Shown: positions 37,921 through 48,378, counted from the first letter of the stretch. The stretch: DNA of 64,000 nt from Citrobacter koseri (GCA_900446925.1 UAVY01000001.1:620001-684000), one strand, 5' to 3'. A program made the numbers and translations. The notes: generated by a model from the sequence alone, not told the origin.

Positions 37921-38830
37921 TTACTCCTGCGGCCACAACCATGCCGCGCCGCGAACGCCGCTGGAATCGCCATGTAACGCCTTACGAACCGGCGTTTCGC
38001 ATTCGCCGCCAAAAACAAACGGTTTAATCAACGATGGCACGGTGTTGTACAACCGGTCGACATTGCTCATCCCACCGCCTAACACGATAACGTCCGGGTC
38101 GAGGATGTTGACCACATGGGCTAACGATTTCGCCAGGCGCAGTTCATAACGGCTAAGCGCCCGTTCCGCCAGCGCGTCCTGCTCGTTAACCAGACGGATA
38201 ATGTCATTCCCTTTCAGCGGATGACCACTCAGACGATGGTAATCCGTGGCAAACCCGGTTCCTGAGATAAAGGTTTCAATGCAGCCTTGTTTGCCACAGT
38301 AGCAGGGCACTTCTTCACGGTAGCGCAGTTCATCTTCATCCATCCACGGCAAGGGATTGTGTCCCCACTCGCCTGCTGTACCGTTGCCGCCGGTATGCGC
38401 CCGACCGTTCAGCGCCACGCCAGCCCCCGCACCCGGTGCCGATGATCACCGCAAAAACGGTCTGCGCTCCGGCCGCCGCGCCATCCACCGCTTCGGACAC
38501 CGCCAGACAGTTGGCGTCGTTCGCCAGGCGCACTTCCCGCTGCAAACGCGCACTCAAATCTTTATCGAACGGCTGACCGTTAAGCCAGGTTGAGTTGGCG
38601 TTCTTTACCACGCCGGTATAGGGCGAGATCGAACCGGGAATACCCATCCCTACCGTACCCGTCTGGCCCGTCGCCTTTTCCGCCATTTCGACCAGCGAAG
38701 CGATGGTCTCTATCGTTTGTCGATAATCATCCCGCGGCGTAGGCAGACGATGGCGAAACAGCTGTTCCCCCGCATCGCCGAGCGCAATCACTTCCGTTTT
38801 CGTGCCGCCTAAATCGATACCTATACGCAC
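37921..38830 (-). CDS. mak: Fructokinase Mak (ROK family, one apparent frameshift)
   Basis: Mak (YajF) is an ROK-family kinase that phosphorylates fructose and mannose. The ATP-binding start [14 protein letters not shown], the catalytic region and the zinc-site [10 protein letters not shown] are present. The frame breaks at CCCCC 38424-38428, where the family reads GTGCGAGVAL(F)NGR; removing one base gives 302 residues, the E. coli length. It is divergent from rdgC. Confidence 0.92.
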
Positions 38831-38956
38831 ACATCGCTCCTCATTTTTTAGGGAATATCAACAGAGTAGAGGCGGGTGTTCTGGTTGGCAATGCAAGCCC
38901 GCCGACAATTCGTTATTATACCCGCTGGATTTAACGACAAGGCCGTGGAAATTATC

Positions 38957-39869
38957 ATGCTGTGGTTCAAAAATTTAATGGTTTACCGTCTTAGCCGCGA
39001 TATTTCGTTGCGCGCCGAGGAGATGGAAAAACAGCTAGCCTCGATGACGTTTACCCCTTGCGGCAGCCAGGATATGGCAAAAACGGGCTGGGTTCCGCCA
39101 ATGGGCTCGCACAGCGATGCGTTAACGCATACTGCCAATGGCCAAATTATTATCTGCGCGCGCAAAGAAGAGAAAATTCTGCCGTCGCCGGTGATCAAGC
39201 AAGCGCTGGAAGCGAAAATCGCCAAACTGGAAGCTGACCAGGGGGCGCAAGCTGAAAAAAACGGAAAAAGACTCGCTGAAAGATGAAGTGCTGCACTCAC
39301 TGCTGCCGCGCGCCTTTAGCCGTTTTAGTCAGACAATGATGTGGATCGACACCGTTAACGGTCTGATCATGGTCGATTGCGCAAGCGCTAAAAAAGCGGA
39401 AGATACGCTGGCGTTGCTGCGTAAAAGCCTCGGCTCGCTGCCGGTGGTTCCGCTGGCGCTGGAAAATCCTATCGAGCTGACGCTCACCGAATGGGTGCGT
39501 TCCGGTACGGTGGCGCAGGGATTCCAGTTGCTGGACGAAGCAGAGCTGAAAGCAATGCTGGAAGACGGCGGCGTGATCCGCGCGAAGAAACAGGATCTGG
39601 TCAGCGACGAGATCGCCGTGCACATTGAAGCGGGTAAAGTGGTCACGAAACTGGCGCTCGACTGGCAGCAGCGCATTCAGTTTTTGATCTGCGATGACGG
39701 TTCGATCAAACGCCTGAAGTTCAGCGATGAACTGCGCGATCAAAACGAAGATATCGATCGCGAAGACTACGCTCAGCGTTTTGATGCCGATTTCATTCTG
39801 ATGACAGGTGAGCTGGCGGCGTTAATTCAAAGCCTGGTTGAAGGTCTGGGCGGCGAAGCGCAACGCTAA
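38957..39869 (+). CDS. rdgC: Recombination-associated protein RdgC (one apparent frameshift)
   Basis: RdgC is a ring-forming dimeric DNA-binding protein that limits RecA activity. The N-terminus [18 protein letters not shown] is standard; the ATG at 38957 is chosen although the frame opens further upstream. The frame breaks at GGGGG 39241-39245, where the family reads [18 protein letters not shown]. Removing one base gives 303 residues, the normal length. It is divergent from mak. Confidence 0.93.
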
Positions 39870-39878
39870 GTGAATATT

Positions 39879-39898
39879 CCCTCTCCGCCGGGAGAGGG
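39879..39898. terminator. Hairpin between rdgC and ppnP
   Basis: CCCTCTCC-GCCG-GGAGAGGG is a perfect 8-bp stem at the convergent junction. It has no clear T run, so terminator activity is uncertain. Confidence 0.55.
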
Positions 39899-39906
39899 AA
39901 GCGCCA

Positions 39907-40192
39907 TTATAAATAGCGGCAAAGATAGGACGTCGGTTCAGCCACCTGCAAATGGAACTCACTTTGGCCAGGGACGTTAAACACCTCGCCCGCCGCGTAG
40001 ACTTTCCACTCGGTTTCCCCCGGAAGCAGTACGTTCAACGCGCCACTGACCACCGTCATCTCCTCCGGCGCGGCAGTGCTAAAGGCATATTCGCCTTCCG
40101 CCATCACGCCGACACTGGCGCGACCAGTACTGCTGCTGGTAAAGCCGATTGGATTTCACTTTGCCGGAAAAGTATTCGTTACTTTGTAGCAT
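39907..40192 (-). CDS. ppnP: Pyrimidine/purine nucleoside phosphorylase PpnP (one apparent frameshift)
   Basis: PpnP (YaiE) is a small cupin-fold phosphorylase acting on several nucleosides. The frame breaks at TT 40149-40150, where the family reads [17 protein letters not shown]. Removing one base gives 94 residues, the standard size. The conserved [21 protein letters not shown] ending is intact. Single-gene unit between rdgC and aroM. Confidence 0.9.
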
Positions 40193-40262
40193 AAACTGGC
40201 CCTTTCTCATGGTTACGTTAAGCACCAATATAGGGTCGCGACCTTCTGCCTGTCACGCAAAA

Positions 40263-40940
40263 TTAACCGAGTAACTCCGAAGCCAGTCGTGCAATCAAGA
40301 CATTAGAGAGCAAGACCGGAACATCCAGCGCTCTTTGCAATAAATCACGATGACGCTGATTAAATCCAATGGAATCCAGCATGATCACATCCGCGCCCTG
40401 TTCCAGCAAATCTTTACCGGCATCAATCAGTTGTTGTTCCGATCCCTGAACGGGATTCGCCAAAGAAAAGACCGGAGGACGTTGTAAGACCTGCCATTTT
40501 CTCGCCTGCACATCCAGTAACTCTTCAACCGGCACAATCACGCCCACCTGGTGGCCATCAACAATCGACGCCACTAACGGCGGGATAATACGCAACGGCT
40601 CCAGCAGGATCGTGTTACGCGCGGTCATACTGTTAATCGCGGCGGTATTCATCAATAAAATGACATCGTAGCCCTGGTTATCCAGCACTTCGATAATACT
40701 TTGCAGGTCGCGCTCCACTTTCTGGCGCGAAACATGGACGATTTGGTTATCACTGAGCAACGTTAATAGCGGATCGTCTCCGGCCTCGACGGCGTACTCC
40801 GCCAACACCTCTTCACGGCTGATCTCACCCAACAGACTATGATGGGTAATATGTTGCTCATCGATATACTCCGTCAGAAGCGGCAGCACTTCGCTCATTG
40901 GCACAACGCCGATCGTGAGGATAGCCAACGACGCACTCAT
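40263..40940 (-). CDS. aroM: AroM family protein
   Basis: AroM is a protein of unknown function co-transcribed downstream of aroL and yaiA in enterics. From the ATG of MSASLAIL it is 225 residues, the E. coli length; four codons upstream are also open. The family resembles the Asp/Glu racemase superfamily in outline ([21 protein letters not shown]), but no activity is known. Intact. A 261-base gap at 40941-41201 separates it from yaiA. Confidence 0.9.
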   Translation of the reverse strand: MSASLAILTIGVVPMSEVLPLLTEYIDEQHITHHSLLGEISREEVLAEYAVEAGDDPLLTLLSDNQIVHVSRQKVERDLQSIIEVLDNQGYDVILLMNTAAINSMTARNTILLEPLRIIPPLVASIVDGHQVGVIVPVEELLDVQARKWQVLQRPPVFSLANPVQGSEQQLIDAGKDLLEQGADVIMLDSIGFNQRHRDLLQRALDVPVLLSNVLIARLASELLG

Positions 40941-41201
40941 TTTCTGTTCCACCTTCTTTTTACTTCGTCGTTAATTCCCGGGTAAATGCCTGAACACTTA
41001 CCTGCCCTGCGCTACAAATGCAGAAAAGCGTAGCAGGAGATCGGCAATGCATTGTGTAAAGATTCCAAATCACTCCAGTAGTATATTGTTATCGTTTAAT
41101 TTTCAGTTTTAGCAGAATGCGGCAATGAGTGAAAAGTGTGATGCAAGTACGTTGTGACGTGACTCAGGCGCCTTGCCGGGCGTTCCACACGTCAGGATTT
41201 A

Positions 41202-41393
41202 TCAGCTTTTATCGGGATCTTCATAGCGCGTTTTGGCATCCATCGCTTCCTGCGCGGAAGGATGCTCGCTGATCAGTGCGTTAGGTTCGGGATAGTCGGC
41301 GCGAAGCTGATACCAGGTCACCGTCTGACCTGGCGTTCCTTTCTCAACGGTGACGATATACGCTTCCCGGGGATAAGGCGGTTTTGTTGGCAT
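41202..41393 (-). CDS. yaiA: Small conserved protein YaiA
   Basis: A 63-residue conserved protein of unknown function lying between aroL and aroM in the same orientation, as in E. coli. It is hydrophilic, starts [19 protein letters not shown], and has no signal peptide or membrane span. An AGGAAG lies before the ATG. It starts 26 bases after the aroL stop, so the two are likely one transcript. Confidence 0.9.
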   Translation of the reverse strand: MPTKPPYPREAYIVTVEKGTPGQTVTWYQLRADYPEPNALISEHPSAQEAMDAKTRYEDPDKS

Positions 41394-41419
41394 AGTTCTT
41401 CCTTTTTACTGGATGAACT

Positions 41420-41965
41420 TTAATTATAGACGCCGCCCTGCAATCGTTGCGCCGCCTGCGACAACGCCGCAAGAATTTCAGAAACAACCTGGTCAGGGGC
41501 ATGGCTCGCATTGATGATGTAATGCGCGGCTTCACGATACAGCGCGTCGCGCTGTTCGAGCACTTCCTGCACCTCTTCACTTAAGGGCTTGCCGGTTAGC
41601 GTCGGGCGCAGTCCCTCTTCTGGCGCGGCCTCCAGCCGGTTCACCAGCGTGGACACTGGCGCGCTTAAATAAATCACAATGCCATTTTCGCGCATATAGC
41701 GACGATTGTATTCGGTGAGGATGATCCCTCCCCCCGTCGCAACCACCGTTGACGGCGCGGTAACCGCCTTCAGCGCTGCTGTTTCTCTGGCGCGAAAGCT
41801 GTCCCACCCTTCCCGGTCAACAATTTCCGCAACCGTCATCTGGACGTGCGATTGCAACCACCGATCGGTATCAACAAACTGGAAATCCACTGCCTGCGCA
41901 AGCGCCATACCGGTTGTTGTTTTACCACAGCCGCGAGAGCCAACAAGAAAGAGAGGTTGCGTCAT
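41420..41965 (-). CDS. aroL: Shikimate kinase II AroL
   Basis: AroL phosphorylates shikimate at the 3-hydroxyl, step five of the chorismate pathway. The P-loop (GSRGCGKTT) is near residue 9, the shikimate-binding region near residue 58 (FRARE) and ATGGGIIL near residue 78. The ATG at 41963-41965 gives 181 residues, like the longer Salmonella form with a [13 protein letters not shown] tail, rather than the 174 of E. coli. Intact. A TrpR-type operator lies about 60 bases upstream. Confidence 0.94.
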   Translation of the reverse strand: MTQPLFLVGSRGCGKTTTGMALAQAVDFQFVDTDRWLQSHVQMTVAEIVDREGWDSFRARETAALKAVTAPSTVVATGGGIILTEYNRRYMRENGIVIYLSAPVSTLVNRLEAAPEEGLRPTLTGKPLSEEVQEVLEQRDALYREAAHYIINASHAPDQVVSEILAALSQAAQRLQGGVYN

Positions 41966-42025
41966 AGCGGGCTTTCCCCAGAGAGCCGCAAAGGTGCGGG
42001 ATCTGATGTCATCAAAGTAATAATC

Positions 42026-42058
42026 ATACCACCAAACTAGTACATCGTTAAATGTAAA
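42026..42058 (-). promoter_or_regulatory. aroL operator region (TrpR site and TyrR-box half)
   Basis: On the minus strand GTACTAGTTTGGTGGTAT (complement of 42026-42043) closely matches the TrpR operator of E. coli aroL. The plus-strand TGTAAA at 42053-42058 next to it is a TyrR-box half site. E. coli aroL is regulated by both TyrR and TrpR; the same control is inferred here. Confidence 0.7.
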
Positions 42059-42146
42059 TAAATCATTCCACAAAAACCGTGAAAGATTGTACGCGCTTAC
42101 TATAACAAGAAATCATCAGCAGCAAAGTGTAAAAATAACATTACAT

Positions 42147-42605
42147 TTAGCGCGTTCTGCGCTGGACTTCCAGCCACCACTTATCCAGCTCGGCGGCGAA
42201 ATGCTGGCGATCGCGCGGAGAAAGGCTGTCCGGCCCGCCCGTCTGAATCCCGCTGGCGCGCAGGGTATCCATAAAGTCACGCATTGTCAGGCGTTCGCGG
42301 ATCGTTGACTCCGTATAGCGTTCGCCGCGTGGATTCAGCGCCGCCGCCCCTTTTTCCAGCACTTCAGAGGCCAGCGGGATATCCGCCGTAATGACCAAAT
42401 CTCCGGCTTCGCATTGACGCACAATCTCGTTGTCAGCGACATCAAATCCGGCGGGTACGCGCAGTGTGCGGATAAAACGCGAAGGCGGTACGCGTAAATT
42501 CTGGTTTGCCACCAGAATAAGCGGCATCTGCATACGTTCAGACGCACGGTACAGAATCTCTTTAATCACATTCGGACACGCATCCGCATCCACCCATATT
42601 GTCAT
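42147..42605 (-). CDS. yaiI: UPF0178 protein YaiI
   Basis: A 152-residue protein of the YaiI/YqxD (DUF188) group, which has a PIN-like fold; its role is unknown. The N-terminal [18 protein letters not shown] and [14 protein letters not shown] are the conserved acidic motifs. It is intact, of standard length, and divergent from proC. Confidence 0.92.
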
Positions 42606-42743
42606 AACCGCTCCAGGCTCATGTGCAATCGTCTATTGTCTCGTGCTTTTGTCTTCCGTCAAAGTGCTGTTTCTCCTTCATGAGACTTTCAATCCACGTT
42701 AAGCTAATAACCCCAACTAAAAATACGCATAGGGAGTGACGAA

Positions 42744-43553
42744 ATGGAGAAGAAAATCGGTTTTATCGGTTGCGGTAATATGGGAAAAGCCATTCTGGGC
42801 GGCCTGATTGCCAGCGGTCAGGTTCTCCCCGGGCAAATCTGGGTCTATACCCCGTCCCCGGATAACGTCGCCGCGCTGCACGATCGGTACGGCATCAATG
42901 CGGCGCAGAGTGCGCAGGACGTCGCGCAGGTTGCGGATATCGTTTTCGGCGCCGTGAAGCCGGGCATCATGATTAAAGTGCTGAGCGAAATCAGCTCCAG
43001 CCTGAACAAGGACTCATTAGTCGTCTCTATCGCTGCGGGGGTCACGCTCGATCAGCTGGCGCGCGCGCTGGGGCACGATCGCAAAATTGTTCGCGCGATG
43101 CCAAACACGCCGTCTTTAGTCAACGCGGGCATGACTTCCATAACGCCAAATGCGCTGGTCACGCCGGAAGATACCGCTGACGTGCTGAACATTTTCCGCT
43201 GCTTTGGCGAAGCGGAAGTGATTGCCGAGTCGATGATCCACCCCGTCGTTGGGGTCAGCGGTTCCGCTCCGGCTTATGTCTTCATGTTTATTGAGGCGAT
43301 GGCCGATGCCGCAGTGCTGGGCGGAATGCCTCGCGCGCAGGCCTATAAATTCGCCGCACAGGCCGTAATGGGCTCCGCCAAAATGGTGCTCGAAACGGGT
43401 AAACATCCGGGTGAACTGAAAGATATGGTGTGCTCGCCTGGCGGGACGACCATTGAAGCCGTTCGCGTGCTGGAGGAGCGAGGGTTCCGGGCGTCAATTA
43501 TCGAAGCGATGGCGAAGTGTATGGAAAAATCAGAGAAACTCAGTAAGTCCTGA
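42744..43553 (+). CDS. proC: Pyrroline-5-carboxylate reductase ProC
   Basis: ProC reduces pyrroline-5-carboxylate to proline with NAD(P)H. The Rossmann motif GFIGCGNMGKAILGGL is at the N-terminus, and the family signature (PGGTTIEAVRVLEERGFR) near the C-terminus. It has 269 residues, intact, with GGGAGTGACG upstream of the ATG. It is convergent with dgcC. Confidence 0.96.
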   Translation: MEKKIGFIGCGNMGKAILGGLIASGQVLPGQIWVYTPSPDNVAALHDRYGINAAQSAQDVAQVADIVFGAVKPGIMIKVLSEISSSLNKDSLVVSIAAGVTLDQLARALGHDRKIVRAMPNTPSLVNAGMTSITPNALVTPEDTADVLNIFRCFGEAEVIAESMIHPVVGVSGSAPAYVFMFIEAMADAAVLGGMPRAQAYKFAAQAVMGSAKMVLETGKHPGELKDMVCSPGGTTIEAVRVLEERGFRASIIEAMAKCMEKSEKLSKS

Positions 43554-43568
43554 GCCAGTTGCCGGACG

Positions 43569-44682
43569 TCAGGCCGCCACTTCGGTACGGTTACGTCCGG
43601 CGTTCTTTGCTTTATAAAGCGCCATATCCGCCGATTTCAGCCATTCCCGATAGTGTCCGATTTGCGTGGTCAATGGCGCAACGCCCACGCTGATGCGCAA
43701 AATAACCTGTGGCGCGCACGGCAGGCGTAACGCGTTTAATCGCTCATGAACCCGCGACATCGCGGCAATCGCGTTATCCGCTGGCGTACCGCACATGATC
43801 ACCGCAAACTCGTCGCCGCCAAAACGTCCTATCACATCGCTGCCGCGCAGCGTCATCTGCAACTGGCGCGTCAGGGCAATAATCGCCTCATCTCCGACAT
43901 CGTGCCCCCAGGTATCGTTAATGCTCTTAAAGTGATCGATATCGATGATGAGCAACGTGGCGTCCCGGTGGTAGCGGCGACAGTTATCAAATTCATTACG
44001 CAACAATATTTCCCAGTGACGCCGGTTATAGACGCCGGTCATGCCATCCCGCATGCTCATCACCTGTAGCCTGCGTTTATGTTCCGCCAGTTTGGTCGCC
44101 GTCTGGTAACTCACCCAGGCAAACAGCAAGGGATAAATCACAATCACCGGCAGGGAGAACCACCACTCCAGCGGCGCGCTGCGAAAAGCCACGGTAATTC
44201 CGGTCAGTTGTAACGTCACCAGACATGACACAACCATTAACACCATACCGGCAATAAAGAGCCGCAGCCCTCCCGCGCCCATCAAATTCATACACATCAT
44301 CATCAGCAGAGCCGTGGAGGGCAGCACGTTGACGCCCATCACCCCAACCCAGACGCCAGCAAGAATGGCGTCCGCCTTTAAGTTGTATATTTCCCGGCTT
44401 AAGGGATCGATGGCTTTACTCGCCAGTTGCCATGCCAGGTGCGGCCAGACGAAAGACCAGCCGACCAGAAACAACCACCATCCTCCCGCAATCTGTTGTG
44501 AAGCCAGTACGGCGGCGATCGGGAGAAACATCCATCCCAGTCCTACCGCACGCGGCAGTCTCACCCGCCTGGCGAATCGCAGCCCGGAGCGTTGATGGTC
44601 ATTTTGAGGAGAGTGAGGTGGCTCACTCTGTGCGACCGCTTTTTTGTAAAAGTTTTCATCATTCATTATTTTTTGGGAACAT
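43569..44682 (-). CDS. dgcC: Diguanylate cyclase DgcC/AdrA (one apparent frameshift at the start)
   Basis: DgcC (YaiC, AdrA) makes c-di-GMP and activates cellulose synthesis; in Salmonella and E. coli it depends on CsgD. An N-terminal MASE2 membrane domain (about five spans, residues 40-190) is followed by a GGDEF domain with the active site RFGGDEFAV. The uninterrupted frame starts at MNDENF (44666), giving 365 residues. Removing one A from the run of six A on the minus strand near 44670 extends it by MFPKI to 44682, giving the Salmonella length of 370. Confidence 0.9.
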
Positions 44683-44739
44683 TCTGAAACAATTTTCCCA
44701 AATTATAGAGAGGGGGATTGTGAAGGAAGTATGAAATTT

Positions 44740-44767
44740 CGGGTGAGTGATTTTCTCAGCTCACCCG
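44740..44767 (-). terminator. Hairpin after psiF
   Basis: CGGGTGAG/CTCACCCG, 8-bp stem at 44740-44767 just past the psiF stop, followed on the minus strand by AAATTTC. A probable terminator between psiF and dgcC. Confidence 0.65.
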
Positions 44768-44773
44768 TTAGCA

Positions 44774-45094
44774 CTATGCGGATTTTTTCAGACAGGCACT
44801 CATAAACTTGCTGCGATCGTCGCCTTTCAGCGACTGGTCCGTCGCCTGCTGGTTGCACTCACGCATTCTCTGTTGCTGCGGCGTCAGGCTTTTCTCACCA
44901 GGGGCGGATTTACTGTTTTTCAGGCAATCGCTCATGTAGGTCTTACGCGCATCCCCTTTTAACGCCTGCGCCGTCGCCTGCTGATTGCAGCTCGTCATAC
45001 GCTGTTGTTGCGGGGTTAATGTCTTCTCGGCAGCGCCGACGGCGGTTAAAAAAACCAGCCCAAACAGCAGGGTAACCAGTAATGTTATTTTCAT
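44774..45094 (-). CDS. psiF: Phosphate starvation-inducible protein PsiF
   Basis: PsiF is a small exported protein of unknown function, induced with phoA under phosphate starvation. It has 106 residues, the standard size. A signal peptide (ITLLVTLLFGLVFLTAVGAA) precedes two copies of a PsiF repeat (TPQQQRMTSCNQQA and TPQQQRMRECNQQA), each with cysteines. It follows phoA with a hairpin between. Confidence 0.94.
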   Translation of the reverse strand: MKITLLVTLLFGLVFLTAVGAAEKTLTPQQQRMTSCNQQATAQALKGDARKTYMSDCLKNSKSAPGEKSLTPQQQRMRECNQQATDQSLKGDDRSKFMSACLKKSA

Positions 45095-45202
45095 AGCACC
45101 ATCCTTCTGTGAGTGTTGACACTACACGTCATCCTTCTGGTTACGTGCGCCGTAACCGAAGGAGGCTAACTCTAAGTCTGGCTGCTGACGACGAAAATAC
45201 CA

Positions 45203-45229
45203 CCTGACGGCAAAAGTATTGCCGTCAGG
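45203..45229 (-). terminator. Hairpin between phoA and psiF
   Basis: A perfect 11-bp stem, CCTGACGGCAA/TTGCCGTCAGG, with a 5-base loop, lies 8 bases after the phoA stop. Only a weak T tract follows on the minus strand (ATTTTCG), so it may attenuate rather than stop transcription into psiF. Confidence 0.8.
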
Positions 45230-45236
45230 AGTCCGT

Positions 45237-46652
45237 TTACTTCAGTCCCAACGCCGCTTTCATGGTGTAGAACAGATCGGTCTGGTCCGTTAATCCGACG
45301 ACATTCGCCGCATGCGGGCCGTATGCGGCAATGCGCAACTGGCTGCCGGTATGTTCCTGCGACTCCTCTTCCGAGTTGCCGTAGCTGATGACCATCACCG
45401 CGCCATCTTTGGTATTTAACGCCTGCGTCAGTCCCGGCGCTTTGCTTTCCGGCGCGATAATCTGGCTGGAATGCGCATGATCGGCAGTCACCACAACCAG
45501 GGTATTGCCCTCTTTTTTAGCGAATGCCAACGCACGCTGTACGGCTTCGTCCAGATCGACCGTTTCACCAATCTGCCCGCATGGGTTGGCGGCGTGATCC
45601 TGTTTATCGATGGATGCGCCTTCAACCTGCAAGAAGAAGCCTTTTTCATTCTTACTCAACAGCTCAATCGCTTTGTCCGTCATTTGCGCCAGCGTAGGCA
45701 CGGTATCATCGCGCTGCGGGTTTGCCTTGCAGGTCACCGCAGGTTGTTCAAGGTTGCCGTGATAAGAGGCTTTCGGGCCTTCCCAGCGAACCGGCATGTT
45801 GCCGTCGGAGAACAAGCCCAGCAGCGGCTTATCCTGATTTGCCGCCGTTACCGCCTTCAGCGAAGCGGCATCGTTCACCAGCTGATATCCCCGCGCCAGC
45901 GCCTGCTCACGCAGCGTTTTCCCCTGCCATTCGCCTGCGGTCGCCATTTCAGCAAAGGTGGCCGCGCCGCCGCCAAGCGTGACGTCCGCCCGCGCATTCA
46001 GCAGCTGCTCGGTGATCGACCCTTTTCCACCCTTCTCCAGCGCGTTTGTCGGGCAAAGAGTGCTGGTAAGGCTGGGGCCGTAGCATTTGCGTGAGGTTAC
46101 ATGGGAGACTAACGCGGCGGGTGTCGCATCCTGTAATTCTGCGGTCGAGACGTTGCCCGTCGCCAGACCTGCCGCTTTGGCCATCTCCAGGATCGTGGTG
46201 TGATCTTTTTCGTGGATATCGACGCCTAACGCGCCGTTATAGGTTTTTACTCCCGTAGACCACGCCGTTGCCGACGCGGCGGAGTCTGTGACGTAATCCG
46301 GTTTGCCCGTTTCTTTATCCAGCGCGTAATGGGTGTATTGCCCGGTCAACGGTAAAGCATCAATTCCTTTAAAAAAGCCGCCGGCCCCTTGCGCATAATT
46401 TCGCGCCGCAGTGATTTCAGAATCCCCCATACCGTCGCCAATCAGCAGGATAATATTTTTGGCCGGTTTATCGCTCAGCGAATCTCGCAGCGCCGCCGTT
46501 TGATCGCCCGCTAATCGGCGCGCCCCGCCCGGCGTGGTAATATCTCCCTGTGCGGCACGATTATCCAGCACCGTCATCGCGGACGTCCTGGCATGCGTAA
46601 TGGGGGTAAACAGCAGAGGTAACAGGGCAATAGCAATAGCGCTTTGTTTCAC
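45237..46652 (-). CDS. phoA: Alkaline phosphatase PhoA
   Basis: PhoA is the periplasmic homodimeric Zn/Mg phosphomonoesterase of the Pho regulon. It has 471 residues, as in E. coli, with a signal peptide cut after THA. The catalytic serine is in DSAASATAW (Ser102 of the mature form), the metal ligands in [17 protein letters not shown] and EHTGSQL, and cysteines CYG and CPT/CKA, CGQ support the two disulfides. Intact, with a clear Pho box upstream. As I recall, phoA is missing from S. enterica Typhimurium. Confidence 0.97.
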   Translation of the reverse strand: MKQSAIAIALLPLLFTPITHARTSAMTVLDNRAAQGDITTPGGARRLAGDQTAALRDSLSDKPAKNIILLIGDGMGDSEITAARNYAQGAGGFFKGIDALPLTGQYTHYALDKETGKPDYVTDSAASATAWSTGVKTYNGALGVDIHEKDHTTILEMAKAAGLATGNVSTAELQDATPAALVSHVTSRKCYGPSLTSTLCPTNALEKGGKGSITEQLLNARADVTLGGGAATFAEMATAGEWQGKTLREQALARGYQLVNDAASLKAVTAANQDKPLLGLFSDGNMPVRWEGPKASYHGNLEQPAVTCKANPQRDDTVPTLAQMTDKAIELLSKNEKGFFLQVEGASIDKQDHAANPCGQIGETVDLDEAVQRALAFAKKEGNTLVVVTADHAHSSQIIAPESKAPGLTQALNTKDGAVMVISYGNSEEESQEHTGSQLRIAAYGPHAANVVGLTDQTDLFYTMKAALGLK

Positions 46653-46759
46653 TTTATTTTCTCCATGTGCCTACCCTAAATAATTCGGGTTACAGAAAGC
46701 CAATACATATGCAACCTGAAGTACAACGGGTATAAATACAGTAAAATAAAAACAAAGCG

Positions 46760-46793
46760 ACTATAGGTAACTGACGTGACAAGGTTATGACAG
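46760..46793 (-). promoter_or_regulatory. phoA promoter: Pho box and -10
   Basis: On the minus strand CTGTCATAACCTTGTCAC (46776-46793) is an 18-bp Pho box, and TATAGT (46760-46765) is the -10 hexamer, 10 bases on. The layout is the same as in E. coli phoA, where the Pho box replaces a -35 element. Confidence 0.92.
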
Positions 46794-46811
46794 TGTTTAC
46801 TCTGAATACGA

Positions 46812-47072
46812 TCAGCTACGAGGATGCCTCAGTAACTTTTTTACATACTGGCGCAGCAATTCCGTATCGTAATCTGGAACGCTGGCATCCGGCTTTACGC
46901 CGTCGAGCGCATCCTCAACCTGATGAATGAGCTTCTGCTGCTCATTTTGCGCCATATTACGCAACATCGCCGTGACAATAATCTCTAACGCTTCTACCTG
47001 AGCAACCAGTTCTTTCGACTCTTCTTCTTTTTGGGCGAGCCTCAGCAACAACTCTGAAATGAGATTTTTCAT
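46812..47072 (-). CDS. iraP: Anti-adaptor protein IraP
   Basis: IraP (YaiB) binds RssB and prevents ClpXP degradation of sigma-S; it is induced by phosphate starvation in E. coli and via PhoP in Salmonella. It has 86 residues, the standard size, and is mostly helical with a coiled-coil N-terminus ([19 protein letters not shown]). It lies directly upstream of phoA in the same orientation. Intact. A clear PhoP box was not found by eye. Confidence 0.92.
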   Translation of the reverse strand: MKNLISELLLRLAQKEEESKELVAQVEALEIIVTAMLRNMAQNEQQKLIHQVEDALDGVKPDASVPDYDTELLRQYVKKLLRHPRS

Positions 47073-47205
47073 GACCGTATTTCCTTATCCGAGGAATGCT
47101 GACGTTATCATTATGGTTCACGACTGCCTAGAGGGTAAAAGTAGTATTTTTATGATAAAGGAAAGACTTTCTGTAAATAATGCGCTGACAAAATGGAGCG
47201 AAACG

Positions 47206-47219
47206 TTTCTCGCGAGAAA
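47206..47219. promoter_or_regulatory. Perfect 14-bp palindrome upstream of iraP
   Basis: TTTCTCGCGAGAAA lies about 135 bases upstream of the iraP ATG and about 85 bases past the end of the LacI-type gene. The binding factor, if any, is unknown. Confidence 0.4.
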
Positions 47220-47302
47220 ATAATTCAACCGTAAAAAATCAGGGTATAAATAGTCACGCCATTACATAAATTAAAGTTATGGTAAATACGCCAGAATTTA
47301 AC

Positions 47303-48295
47303 TTAAAGCGTATCACCATAATATATTTGATATCCCAGATTGACCCTGTCCAGCGTCTCTTTTCCGCCCAGACGTTTAATCAGCATATCTGCGGCTACGC
47401 TTCCCATATCGTAGCGGGGGGTAATCACGCTCGCTATTTTTTGCAAACGTGCGCGGCCGATTTCCAGGCCATGAAATCCGGCAATAGCAACCTGTTGCGG
47501 AACGGGGATCTGCTGCGACTGACACTCCAGCAGCGCGCCAACGGCTAAGTCGTCATTGGTGCAAAAAATCGCGTTAATATCCGGTCTGTCGCGCATCGTC
47601 TGCAAAAACAACTGACGACCTAAGGCCAGTGACGAAATGGCTTTTGGCACCACATGGTAAGGCTGTAACCCCTGCTCGCTCAGCGCACGCTCAACGCCGC
47701 GATAGCGACTGACATCACGCGGGTCGTCCATTGAGCCGAAAAACGCCACGGCGCGTTTTCCCGCCTCCAGAAACGCCTGAGTCATATCCCACGCGGCTTT
47801 TTCGTTATCAATACCAACCTGCATATCCAGACAATGCTCGGTGATATCCATTAACTCCGCCACGGGGATACCGCTGGCGCGCACATACTGCACCATACGT
47901 TCAGTATGTTGTTTTCCGGTCAGAATCAGCGCATCAATGTTGTAGGAGAGCAGGTTAAGCACTTCGCGCTCTTCCCGCTCCGGGTCATATTCATAGTTAG
48001 CGATCAGCGTCTGGTATTGATGAGCGGAAGTCACCGACTCAATCCCCGCCAGGACATCGGCAAAAATCTGGTTGCGAAAGGAGGGAATCAGCACCCCGAT
48101 CGTTTTACTGCGCGCATTAAGCAAAATCTCGGGGGCGCGATTGGGAATATAATTATTCTCCTCCATGATCTTCGAAATCAGCTCGCGGCTACGCTGCGAG
48201 ACCTGATTGGGATCGCGAAGATAACGGCTTACCGTCATCTTATTTAGCCCAGCCAGCGTGGCGATATCCTGCAAGGTCATCCGATTGTTTTTCAT
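47303..48295 (-). CDS. IdnR/GntR-like LacI-family regulator
   Basis: A LacI/GalR-family repressor-activator of 330 residues, strongly resembling E. coli IdnR and GntR. The helix-turn-helix is at residues 6-25 (MTLQDIATLAGLNKMTVSRY), then the hinge (NYIPNRAPEILL), then the sugar-binding domain, ending VNLGYQIYYGDTL. The start at 48295 (MKNNRMT) is chosen over upstream in-frame codons. It is third in a minus-strand cluster with an IdnO-like reductase and an MFS carrier. A GntR/IdnR-type operator lies before the first gene. Likely effector: gluconate, idonate or a 5-keto acid. Confidence 0.85.
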   Translation of the reverse strand: MKNNRMTLQDIATLAGLNKMTVSRYLRDPNQVSQRSRELISKIMEENNYIPNRAPEILLNARSKTIGVLIPSFRNQIFADVLAGIESVTSAHQYQTLIANYEYDPEREEREVLNLLSYNIDALILTGKQHTERMVQYVRASGIPVAELMDITEHCLDMQVGIDNEKAAWDMTQAFLEAGKRAVAFFGSMDDPRDVSRYRGVERALSEQGLQPYHVVPKAISSLALGRQLFLQTMRDRPDINAIFCTNDDLAVGALLECQSQQIPVPQQVAIAGFHGLEIGRARLQKIASVITPRYDMGSVAADMLIKRLGGKETLDRVNLGYQIYYGDTL

Positions 48296-48378
48296 GAAGT
48301 TCTCTGCGAAAGACAGCGTGATCAATTCGCAGAGAACCTTAACACAGCCAGCGAGGGACTGCATCTTATCCGACCGGA

